DNA of 64,000 bases from contig JAKCPI010001669.1 in NCBI GenBank assembly GCA_023213315.1, forward strand, positions 1 to 64,000. Direction: 5' to 3'. The position numbers and the translations under genes were made by a program. This document shows positions 55,643 to 63,932 of this stretch, in pieces. How positions within the stretch are numbered: position 1 is the stretch's first letter; every line of letters starts with the position of its first letter. Source of the stretch: Euborellia annulipes (Eukaryota > Arthropoda > Insecta > Dermaptera > Anisolabididae). The notes below the pieces were generated by a model. It did not search any database. It was not told the origin of the DNA and saw nothing but the letters and a program-made list of their open reading frames with translations.

Positions 55643-56612
55643 AAGATCTAACAAGGAGTCACGGGTAGTGGGTCACCGATTTTTCAAACTCATAGGATTT
55701 GAAGATTAGTATCAGGACATCAATTTCCTAGAGCAGTACGATGCACTACTCAAGAACACTCAAGAAAATGGACTTTGAAGACTATCAAGATTTGAGTTCT
55801 ATAAGTTTGAATAATTTTATTTATATGTAAACAGTGCCTGGTAGCCGTGACAGTAAGCGCAACAGTTAGTAAACAAGGAGTCGCTAGTTCGATGCTTGAT
55901 GAGGACATTTTTTATTTCAATTCTCTATCCGTATATACAGAATCTCTCACATTAACATATTGAAATTAAATTAACTTCTTTTATTTTTAATTACCACTCG
56001 TTAAAACTGAAAAAAATCGAATATTTATAATAAATTGAAATTTGGTATACAAATTAAAAACATCTTATTGTTCAAAAGGACGAACCGTTTCATGTATTTT
56101 CATATATCTTTTTTTTTTTTAAACACTCACAGTTTTTCCACTCACCCACTCGCACACAGTCTTTTCAGCAACTTAGGCCATATAAGACTTTAGTCGATAA
56201 AACAACATGACGGTGAAAACTGTAGTAGCGAGTGGTAATTAAAATAAAAGGTGTTAATTTATATTGAAAAAAATATTTGTTAATTTAATTTCAATTTTAT
56301 AAATGTTAATATGAGAGATACTGTATATACGGATAGAAAATTGAAATAAAAAAAAAGTTCCCAACAAGCATCGGACTAGGGACTCCTTGTTTACTAGACT
56401 GTTGCCGTTACTGTCACGGCTACCAGGCAATGTTTACATATAAAACAAAATTATTCAAACTTATAGAACTCGGAAATCTTGATAGTCTTCAAAAGTCGAT
56501 TTCTTGAGTGTTCTTGAGTAGTGCATCATACTAGAAATTGATGTCCAGATATAATCTTCAAATCCTATGAGTTTGAAAAAAACGGTGCGAACTCCTTGTA
56601 AGTGTTACGTGC
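55643..56612. repeat. Near-1-kb palindrome with tRNA-like SINE3 arms
   Basis: Arms of roughly 360-390 bp (55643-56008 and 56215-56612) are inverted copies sharing TCAAACTCATAGGATTTGAA and TGCACTACTCAAGAACACTC. Each contains a tRNA-like head, TGGTAGCCGTGACAGTAA with a B-box such as TAGTTCGATGC. Arms differ by scattered substitutions and indels. The roughly 200-bp centre holds a SINE1 fragment. Superfamily unknown; it could be a tail-to-tail SINE pair or a foldback transposon. Confidence 0.75.
56108..56197 (-). repeat. SINE1 tail fragment
   Basis: Minus-strand GTCTTATATGGCCTAAGTTG then CTGAAAAGACTGTGTG plus a degraded tail and A-run, in the loop of the 55643-56612 palindrome. Confidence 0.7.
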
Positions 56613-56614
56613 AC

Positions 56615-57130
56615 ATGGTACGTCATCAAGAGTAATTTATAACAGGTGAGAAGATATTAATAAAATAGAATTAAATTTCCGCTTTAAAGAATCACAAATT
56701 GTAAAGAAGACTAGAAAATGAGGTGGTACAGGAAATATTTTTTTTCGAAAAGTAAGTTTTTTTGTTATGGCTAGGTGCACCAAAAGTAACGCTAGGATTG
56801 AACTATTGAAATATCAGCTCCAGTACCAAAGTATTGATACATAGACAACAAATAGACCTGTGTGCTCTGTGCATTTGGAACCAATATATTTCAATGGTCG
56901 CATTAGCTCATTTTTAAGAAAAATATAAAAATGAGAGCAGTTTATATGAATATGCAGTACACGAAACATAATCTCGATCTAATTAATTTAGACTTTCAAG
57001 ATTTTATTAGAAATAAAAAATATTTTTAGCATAAATAATGGTTTATTATTAAATATTTAAATAATCAACAAATTGTAGTATTACAATTAAACAAAAAATC
57101 ACCATTAATAACAAAAAATGTTTTTTATTT
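56615..57130. other. AT-rich spacer
   Basis: No gene or known repeat is supported in this stretch. Confidence 0.4.
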
Positions 57131-57145
57131 CTAATAACCTCAAAT

Positions 57146-57421
57146 GCCCTCGGGGCTTGGTGTAGAGGTTAGCGTGCTAACCTCGTATGCCAAAAGTCGC
57201 GGCTTCGGACCCCAGGCAAGTCTGATGATTTTATGTAAGCCATTTTGGATACCAGATGGCTTAAATAAGAATGCCTGGACCCCCAATATATGTATATTAA
57301 TCAATAACGGATATCGTAAAAGTCTTAAATGGCCTAAGTTGCCGAAAAGACTGTGTGAATGTGCGTTTGAGTGTGAGTGTGAATGAGAAAAAAGTGTGAG
57401 TGTTTTTTATAAAAAAAAAAA
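57146..57421 (+). repeat. SINE1, full length with TSD
   Basis: Complete copy: GCCCTCGGGGCTTGGTGTAG head, A-box GTAGAGGTTAGCGTG, B-box-like GGCTTCGGACCCC, body, tail and A-run. AATAACCTCAA is duplicated at 57133-57143 and 57422-57432. This copy defines the element ends well. Confidence 0.92.
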
Positions 57422-57599
57422 AATAACCTCAATTGTTTGTCAAATTGACGAGTTTAAAATACAGACTATGTTATAATCAAGAATGCTATAGAGCTTCTAA
57501 TAGCGGAATTGACACGAGTCCTCTGCCATTAGTAGCTGATCTCTCCCTTTTGTCAGCAAGAATAAGCAAATGGGATAACCACCTAAGTTGCTTACGTAA

Positions 57600-58050
57600 T
57601 ACTTGAATAAATTCTTAGAGTAAATATAAATAAAAACAGGAACCGACCGAATATTCGGTTTCGGTTGGTTTAGTTTAAAATTGGTTTGGGATTTGTTTGA
57701 AAAAGGAACTTTGGGGAACAGAGTCTGAAAAAAGGGAAGCTTGAAAAAAAAAAAAAAAAAAGGTCAAATAATTTGTTGAGGGAAAAAAATTTAGTCTCTC
57801 TAAAAAGTAAAATGATTTTCGAAGGGAAAAAAATTTTAAAAAAAAAAGATAAAATGAAAAATTTTTTATAGAAAATACAAGTTTCGGTTTCGGTTAGGTT
57901 TCGGGAAACTAAGGTTGAGCGAATATTCGGTTCGGTTTCGGTTTCGGTGAAAATTTGTTTCCGGTGGACTAATAAAAACCCAAATGCCAAAGGCCGTCTT
58001 CAAATTTTTTGTCGATCCAAGCAGTTGCTTGTTTGCTATGGCTTCGGGTG
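57600..58050. other. Spacer with GGTTTCGGTT words
   Basis: GGTTTCGGTT/ACCGAAACC-like words recur at 57650-57670 and 57885-57955, suggesting subterminal repeats of an unknown element, but no ends could be read. ORFs called here follow A/T bias. Confidence 0.35.
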
Positions 58051-58117
58051 TTAGCAATGACGTATCTAAGGGAGAAGGGGGTTGAGGGGGCTGCAGCCCC
58101 CCCCCCGAAATCCTACA

Positions 58118-58606
58118 AGTGTGTGTGTCTGTGTTCAATTTAAAGCATGAAGGAATTGAGCTACGAGGTTTAAATTTTATATTTAAGTTAGACACCCCCC
58201 CTGAGGCGTGAAAGTAAGCCTTTAATCAATATCGACCAAAAAGTACTAGTACATTACTGATGCACTTTTACAGAATTTTTTGATTTTCTCAAAATTCGCT
58301 CCAACGATTTTGTTTAAAATTCAAAAATCAATTATTTTTTAGATGCTCTTTCATTTCGCCACTAAAATTGTTTGAAGGACACTTTACTCTTGTACTTCAT
58401 AGGAAAGATAAGAGAAATGGTTGCCATGGTAACAAAATATAAATATTTTCCCATGTTAATAAATTTTACATCTTGAATTCTAAAATACCGGCGGAAACTA
58501 AATATATATCGACACAAAAAATCTGGTGTGACAAGCACAGAACACAACTTTCTATTACCGAAGGTAAGAGAAAGTTGTGTGCTGTGCGACCAGTCACATT
58601 AGATTT
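58118..58606 (-). mobile_element. Family A element, 3'-truncated
   Basis: Minus orientation: hairpin H1 (58518-58606), exact X-box GTTGCCATGGTAAC at 58420-58433, and the body as far as TTCAATTTAAAGCATGAAGG and a short (TG) tract. The 3' end including H2 is missing. A G/C-run MITE end (about 58052-58110) abuts the truncation. Confidence 0.85.
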
Positions 58607-58609
58607 TTT

Positions 58610-59240
58610 TAGTTGAAATATATAAGAGATTATTAAATGAAAAAATGTTACCTAAATCAAAAAATAAAAAAAACAAGAGCTGAGAAAATCTCAAAAAGTA
58701 GGCGCTAAAATTAAAATTAGTTCCAATTAATTCCACTAGCTAAAAACTATATTATTCATTTTTATTAAAATTTAGAATGGTGCAATCAACAAATACACAA
58801 TTGCAATACTTTTTAGAGAGGCTTAAAAAACTGGCGACATATTTTTTGAGGTCACCCATCCATCCGCGTTTCACTCTCGCTCGTGCGCATAATAAATCAG
58901 CGAATGATTCCTGACTATATTTTATGCATGTAAATTTTAAGACAATAAAATTACTTGATTGATTATAAGAAAGCCATTAACTTATGACATAAGTTGCTAC
59001 TTATCTTTATTTTAACTTCTTCCTTTTTTCCCTCTATTGTGAAATTAAATTCATAACTTATTTATTCTTTAGGACAGAATTTAATATCTAACTAAATCTT
59101 TTATATCTTACATCTTCTCCTTTTATCTTCTTTTTTTTAATATTAAATAATATCTAAATAAAGTAAAAGAAATTTTAAAATGATCTTATTTTATTGAAAA
59201 TGCAATGCTTTAAATTTTTAATTTTATTAAAAAAAAATTT
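58610..59240. other. AT-rich spacer
   Basis: No gene is seen. CACCCATCCATCCGCGTTTC at 58854 partly mirrors a phrase at 28640, but no element could be defined. Confidence 0.35.
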
Positions 59241-59245
59241 AGATT

Positions 59246-59558
59246 TATTATGATAGGTAAATAAAAGAAGAGCAGCTAAAATTATTTCATTTATTGACCC
59301 AATATAGGCTGACGTTTCGGTCTTGGTCAAGACCATCTTCAGAGCTTGCAGGTTGTCAATATAGGGCATACAAACACTAACACAATCATATATTCTATGA
59401 ACATTCGTTAGAGATATTTTTTGAAAATTAATATGTAGAATGATTGAATTATAATATAAAATATATATATTAATAACATAAGCCAATTGGTTGAGTACAG
59501 GCCTAGTGGGTCAATAAAATGAAATAATTTTAGCTGCTCTTCTTTATTTACCTATCAA
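59246..59558. mobile_element. Foldback element carrying a hammerhead
   Basis: Arms TGATAGGTAAATAAA... (59246-59300) and the complement ending TATTTACCTATCA (to 59558) are inverted over about 50 bp and include the conserved GCAGCT/AGCTGC box. The left arm continues into a consensus hammerhead on the minus strand; the right arm stops before it. No target duplication was identified. Confidence 0.7.
59308..59346 (-). ncRNA. Hammerhead ribozyme, consensus core
   Basis: Minus strand: CTGAAGA (59336-59342), stem II GGTCTT/AAGACC perfectly paired around GACC, then GAAACGTC (59311-59318). All catalytic positions match. Stem I has only three clear pairs (GCT/AGC). CCTATATTG occurs in direct orientation on both sides. 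The TTAGCTGC box follows about 45 nt downstream. Confidence 0.75.
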
Positions 59559-59801
59559 CGATTATCCAGCTATAAAATCCACATTTGTAAGACTCTATTA
59601 TGACTTACGAGGTACTGTCCGAACAACCTTAATACTGGTAAAATTATTTTATTTAATTTCTTGAGTTGCTATTTGAATGTCGTGCCTGTAAAAACGCTTT
59701 GCAATAGTTTTTCTTTGCTGTACATACTAACGAATACATGTATAAACATGGAATTTATTCTTAAGTACCGATCAACTTGTACGAAATTTTGACAATTTTG
59801 C

Positions 59802-59844
59802 TTGCCCTGAGGATGGGTGCGACTTGCACCCGAAACGTCGGCAA
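59802..59844 (+). ncRNA. Hammerhead ribozyme, best match in window
   Basis: TTGCC (59802-59806) and GGCAA (59840-59844) form stem I. CTGAGGA (59807-59813) is the 5' core. GGGTGC/GCACCC (59815-59831, loop GACTT) is a perfect six-pair stem II. GAA (59832-59834) completes the core, A-T plus C-G form the minimal stem III, and the predicted cut follows C59839. A CCTGGCTGC box lies about 30 nt downstream. No mutation of a known essential base is visible. Confidence 0.85.
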
Positions 59845-59981
59845 CGAAATATAGATTTTTATTATTTATCCTGGCTGCTGTTCCTGAGAAGGCTCCCGTT
59901 CCTGTTTCTATTTTATTTAATTTTTTTTAAGCTAGAGAAAATTATTATATTTTTTGTATTATAGAGCTTAATTATCTAGTC

Positions 59982-60047
59982 ATGACTTGGGTCCAATGGG
60001 AGGGGAGGGGTTTGAATCCCCAAATCCCCCCAGTGGCTACGCCTATG
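59982..60047 (-). mobile_element. hAT-type MITE end fragment
   Basis: GACTTGGGTCCAATGGGAGG ... GTGGCTACGCCTATG matches, in reverse, the left end of the MITE at 41206-41444. The next hAT element inserted immediately beside this terminus. Confidence 0.7.
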
Positions 60048-60244
60048 AGCAGTGGCGTAGTGAGCTTAACTCGCGCCCGGGGCATAATACCTTTTTAGCG
60101 CCCCCCCCCCCTCCATTCGAAAACCATATAATATTATATGTAAAATATACAAAATTATTATGGAGGCGGTATAACTCGCCGAAAGCAAAATCTCCCCTAA
60201 AACAAACTCGCCAAAAATCCGGAAAGTTCCAAAATAAAATATTT

Positions 60245-60345
60245 TTAAAAATCTGGTGTGACTGTCCCACCAGATTTTTTGTGTCGACATACGTATATAT
60301 AGTTTCCGTCTATATATTAGAAGATGAAATGAAATTTATAAGCAG
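60245..60345 (+). repeat. Family A fragment with collapsed H1
   Basis: ATCTGGTGTGACTGTC joins directly to CCACCAGATTTTTTGTG: the apex of hairpin H1 is deleted. The following GTCGACATACG segment continues to TTTATAAGC, where SINE1 begins. Confidence 0.75.
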
Positions 60346-60349
60346 GGCT

Positions 60350-60624
60350 CGGGCCCTCGGGCTTGGTCTAAAGGCTAGAGTGCTGGCCTTCTAAACCAAG
60401 GGTCAGGGGTTCGGATCCCAGGCAGTCCGATGATTTTATTTAAGCCATTTGGATTCCAAATGGCTAATTAAGAATGCCTGAACCCCCAATAGATATATAT
60501 ATTTAATAACGTTTATCGTAAAAGTCTTATATGGCCTAAGTTGCCGAAGCGACTGTGTGCATGTGTGTGTGAGTGTGAGTGTGAATGAGGAAAAAGTGTG
60601 TTTTTTTTATTAAAAAAAAAAAAT
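60350..60624 (+). repeat. SINE1, full length
   Basis: Head GGGCCCTCGGGCTTGGTC with diverged A-box, B-box GGGGTTCGGATCCC, body, TTATATGGCCTAAGTTGCCG, tail and an A-run. Located between the inverted arms of the composite hAT element. Confidence 0.88.
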
Positions 60625-60659
60625 TCTAATAAAACCTCAAATTATGCATTTAAAAAGGC

Positions 60660-61170
60660 CAAAATATGCATCAAAAATATTCTGTGTGTGTATGTGTTCA
60701 ATTTTAAGCATGAAGGAATTGAGCTAGGAAGATGAAATTTTATATTTAAGTTAGGCACCCCCTAGGGCGTGAAAATAAGCTTTTAAACAAAATCGGCCAA
60801 AAACTACTAGTACTTTACTGATGTTAATTTTTCAGTTTTTTTAATTTTCTCAAAATTCGCTTCAAACGATTTTGATTAAAATTCAAAAATCAATTATTTT
60901 TTAGATGATATTTAAAATGTATATTCTCATTTTGCTTTTGAAATCTTATGAAGACCACTTAACTCTTGTACTCCATAGGAAAGATAGAAGTCAGGGTATC
61001 AAAATATAAATAGATATTTTCCCATACTTATAAATTTCATTACATCTTCTAATATATCGACGGAAACTATATATACGTATGTCGACACAAAAAATCTGGT
61101 GTGACAAGCACAGTACAGTACCTTTGGTAAGGGAAAGTTGTCTGCTGTGCGACAGTCACACCAGATTTTT
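60660..61170 (-). mobile_element. Family A element, 3'-truncated
   Basis: Minus orientation from hairpin H1 (61091-61170, shortened at its apex) to the TTCAATTTTAAGCATGAAGG segment and a (TG) tract. The X-box region is altered to CAGGGTATCAAAAT. H2 is missing. Confidence 0.8.
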
Positions 61171-61187
61171 TAAAATATTTTATTTTG

Positions 61188-61425
61188 GAACTTTTCGGAT
61201 TTTCGGCCATTTTTTTTCGGCGAGATTTTTTTCGTCGACTTTGTTTTCGGCGAAAAAATTTTCAGCGAGTTTGTTTTCGGCGAGATTTTGCTTAGGGCGA
61301 GAAAATTTTCGGGGAGTTTTTCTTTTTGGCGATTTTTTTTTTCGACGAGATTTTGCTTTCGGCTAGAAAATTTTCGGTGCGTTTTTTTTCGGCGAGTTTT
61401 TTTTCGTCGACTTTTTTTCGGCATA
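61188..61425. repeat. TCGGCGA subterminal tandem repeats
   Basis: About ten loosely spaced TTTTCGGCGAGATTTT / TCGGCGAGTTTTTT words, roughly every 20 bp, in the right arm of the composite hAT element. CGCCGAAAGCAAAATCTCCC in the left arm (60178) is their complement. They are plausible transposase-binding repeats. ORFs here are repeat-driven. Confidence 0.75.
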
Positions 61426-61732
61426 AATTATTATATTACACTGGCACTACATTTAAAATATATTTTCCTGAAATCAATTATAATAAAAATAAAAATTATC
61501 CAGCAATTTTTTGTTTTTCGGACCATTTGGCGCCCCTTTGTGAGTGGCGCCCGGGGCATCATGACCCCCCTTGCCCCCCCCCTCGCTACGCCACTGCCTA
61601 TGAGCTGAACACGTTTCAGTGTATTTATTATGCAAATAATGGACTAAAAATTTTGCATAATAAATACACCGAAACATCTTCGGCTAATTGATAGAGCATT
61701 CAGATAATTTTTCCTTGGCTGCCTGTGCGTGC

Positions 61733-61780
61733 ACTATGAAGGAAAGAAAGTATTATAATCGTCAAAAAATTCGACCAATA
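61733..61780 (+). repeat. Family A/B terminal fragment
   Basis: GAAAGAAAGTATTATAATCG then TCAAAAAATTCGACC matches the left end of Family B. The remainder is missing. Confidence 0.45.
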
Positions 61781-61799
61781 GATTTTTTAAATCCCCATC

Positions 61800-62100
61800 A
61801 GTTAAAACAACATTTGGTACCCAATATCAAAAAACTGAAAAACAACATCTCTATCAAATGCAATAAAAATTTCAAATTTTCAAACTTGTTCTTATTCATG
61901 ATATCAACACAGCCTGGCCTTTGATGAGAGGAAGATGAAAGACGAGTGAGTATAGAGAGAATAATTAAAAAAAAACTCGTATTCACCAGGTGAATATCGA
62001 AAAAAATCGCTACCTAAATAATCCTATGTCCGAACTCTTTTAAACAGCTTAACCAACTAAAGAGAGGTATCCTTTCAAAAAATAGAAAACTTGACAATAA
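61800..62100. other. Unassigned spacer
   Basis: No feature is recognised in this stretch. Confidence 0.35.
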
Positions 62101-62107
62101 ATACAGT

Positions 62108-62260
62108 ATTTTTATTTAAGCTCTTTTTCTGCATCGGAGGCCATTTAGACCCCGTCCTGATTTTTTTAAATTGATTGGTAGACAATTTAATTTTTAAATA
62201 AATTTTTGCGTGTGAGACGGGATGCCAACCCGCGACCCTTGGTACATAAATACAGTATAA
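62108..62260 (-). repeat. SINE2, near full length
   Basis: Minus strand: B-box-like GGGTTGGCATCCCG head, AATTGTCTACCAATCAATTT, then GGGGTCTAAATGGCCTCCGA and TGCAGAAAAAGAGC. The A-box part is degraded. Confidence 0.65.
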
Positions 62261-62346
62261 TAAAAAAATTCACTATAGATACTAAAACAAAATATTATAT
62301 ATATATTATTAATAAAAAAGGTGAGAGAGAAAAGAAGCTGGGATCC

Positions 62347-62392
62347 ATGATGGCCGGCAGAAAGCAATTGAACTCTATCGATTCGCCCGGTA

Positions 62393-62399
<7 letters not shown>
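62347..62399 (+). CDS. Possible first coding exon, tentative
   Basis: Tandem ATGs at 62347 and 62350 open a frame reading MMAGRKQLNSIDSPG, followed at 62400 by GTAAGAG, a strong splice-donor match (CCCGG|GTAAG type). The stretch is less AT-rich than its flanks. Against it: only 17 full codons, a (GA)n tract directly after the donor, no recognised protein, and no promoter identified. The frame also reads through the microsatellite to 62640 if unspliced. I regard this as a hypothesis only. Confidence 0.2.
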
Positions 62400-62423
<24 letters not shown>

Positions 62424-62430
62424 AGAGAGT
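62395..62430. repeat. (GA)n microsatellite
   Basis: AGAGAGAGAGAGAGAG followed by a G-run. Similar (GA)n tracts lie at 8171-8193 and 23876-23894. Confidence 0.85.
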
Positions 62431-62920
62431 ATAGTCGTTGCAGACAAATCGGAAACCCTAGCAGCACACCTGTTACAGTTACCCACCAACACCACCACGT
62501 TGCTCTCTCACTTTAAATCAAACACAAAACATAAAAATACTTTCACGAAATTGAGATGTCAAAGATACATACAGGGTGTCAAAGAATGTGACTTTAGAAA
62601 AAAAATTTATATTTATAACAACATAACGGAAGACGAATGAAATAATCGCCTAGTCTCTAGTTGTGACCTAGATTTTGTTTTTATTTATATAATATTGGCA
62701 TTCCAAATTAATTTCTCTTATTGGTTGATTTTATAATTAATATTTGATCTATTATTCGGGAAATTAAATGCAAAGGTATTGAGTGCCTAGACAATTCGAA
62801 TTAAAAAATCTATTATTATGTAATAATTATAATAAAACGCCCTGGACATAGAGCTATGCTAAGGTTTAGCTTAGGCTGTAAACGCAGCGATAGAATCATA
62901 TCTGAAGATGTGTAGTGGTA

Positions 62921-63148
62921 CAGTGAGCGCCACAATTAATTTCCCAACTGATAGCTTTAGCCTTAAGTATATGGTATAGAATATGGTAAATAGTGAAATA
63001 ATTTTAAATTTTAAAAGGTAAAATAATCTGTACCAGATCTTAGGTTTTACCTTTTCGGTCATTAAAATTATTTCACTTTACACCATATGCTATACCATAT
63101 ACTTAAGGCTAAAGCTATCAAGTGGGGACTTAATTGTGGCGCTCACTG
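62921..63148. mobile_element. Tc1/mariner-type palindromic MITE
   Basis: CAGTGAGCGCCACAATTAAT at the left and its near-complement ending GGCGCTCACTG at the right extend into arms of about 75 bp that include CTTTAGCCTTAAGTATATGG. TA flanks both ends (62919-62920, 63149-63150). The first five bases are shared with the MITE at 6244-6460. No ORF. Confidence 0.87.
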
Positions 63149-63334
63149 TACAAAAATAGGGACTTCATTTAGGGGGGGAGGCAGAGGGTCTTTTGTCCCC
63201 TCTCCCCAAGGTTTTGGAAAAAAAAATAGTAAATTCTAAGCTTAGCTAACAAACAAACTCACACTTTCTCTTTATAAATAAGTATAGAAGATGGTATAGA
63301 TAAAAATATAGAGGTATGTATATGTTTATAAATT

Positions 63335-63396
63335 AGAATAGAATAGAATAGAAAATTTTTATTTAGCTCTGAGGCTATTTGCCTCTTTGAGCCTAT
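63335..63396 (-). repeat. LINE-type 3' end with (TTCTA)n tail
   Basis: Minus strand: GAGGCAAATAGCCTC forms a small hairpin, followed by AGAGCTAAATAAAAATTTTC and a TTCTATTCTATTCTA tail. A 3' hairpin plus short tandem tail is typical of several non-LTR retrotransposon clades. The element is heavily 5'-truncated. Confidence 0.45.
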
Positions 63397-63531
63397 ATGA
63401 TTTACATATATATTTTTTACCATTAAATTAAGTAGGATAGGAAGTAAAAAAAAAATTTTACCTCCCCCTCAAGCAAAAACTGAAATGACGTCAAAAGTAC
63501 CAGAACCACTAAGATCAACATTCACATAAAA

Positions 63532-63680
63532 AGATTGAAATGAAATTGGACAGGCAATGTCTTTAGATAAGCGAAGGAAGATGGACAAAAGTGGTGACAG
63601 AGTGTCCTGGTAATCTTCAAGAGTGAACGTGCAAGACAAACTAAAAGATGGTATGATGATTTGGCGGGGCTAGAAGCCTC
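63532..63680 (+). pseudogene. LINE reverse-transcriptase C-terminal relic
   Basis: Conceptual translation gives RLK-stop-NWTGNVFR, then after short gaps and stops, RQTKRWYDDLAG. These two motifs (RLKW-WxGHxxR and GRPxxRWxDDLxx) are the familiar end of many endonuclease/reverse-transcriptase proteins of non-LTR retrotransposons. At least three in-frame stops and a likely frameshift show it is dead. Only about 50 residues of the C-terminus are present. The clade cannot be named from this much. Confidence 0.6.
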
Positions 63681-63885
63681 TACATAAAAACAATCTCGCA
63701 TTCTTTATAAATAAGTATAGAAATGTGTAGAGTGAAAAGGTAGAGAAAAACTTGGACACATTTGGGGGTACGAAGGCTCCTGGAAATTGTTTATAAATAT
63801 ATGGATAGCGGATGGCAGCCTGGAAATAAAATCAGATAAAAAATAAAATCAATTTCTATCAGATATTTTTATTTGATTGTCTGAC

Positions 63886-63932
63886 GTTTCGGACGTCAGC
63901 CGTGTCCTTCCTCATGCCAATCGATTGTCAAA
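63886..63932 (-). ncRNA. Hammerhead ribozyme motif, altered 5' core
   Basis: Minus strand: GATTGGC, ATGAGGA in place of CTGANGA, stem II GGAC/GTCC, then GAAACGTC and AGACAATC. GATTG/CAATC gives a five-pair outer stem I. One essential C is replaced by A. A CAGGCTGCCATCC box follows downstream, as in other copies. Confidence 0.5.

Larger units (their letters stand above)
60050..61596. mobile_element. 1.5-kb composite hAT-type element, exact TSD
   Basis: Ends CAGTGGCGTAGTGAG and CTCGCTACGCCACTG, with CCTATGAG duplicated exactly (60042-60049, 61597-61604). Inside, two inverted arms each carry Family A hairpin H1 and its neighbouring sequence, with the same private variants (CATACGTATATATAGTTTCC), so one arm is an inverted duplicate of the other. 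A SINE1 lies between them. TCGGCGA-type repeats lie in the right arm. No transposase. Confidence 0.85.

Noticed and set aside
60043..61691. Several overlapping ORFs on both strands near 60-61.7 kb
   Set aside because: All lie in SINE1, Family A hairpins or TCGGCGA tandem repeats of a composite hAT element.
17566..62260. tRNA genes
   Set aside because: The A/B-box-bearing segments are SINE heads: they are repeated, have diverged acceptor and anticodon arms and are followed by SINE bodies. No complete cloverleaf was found.
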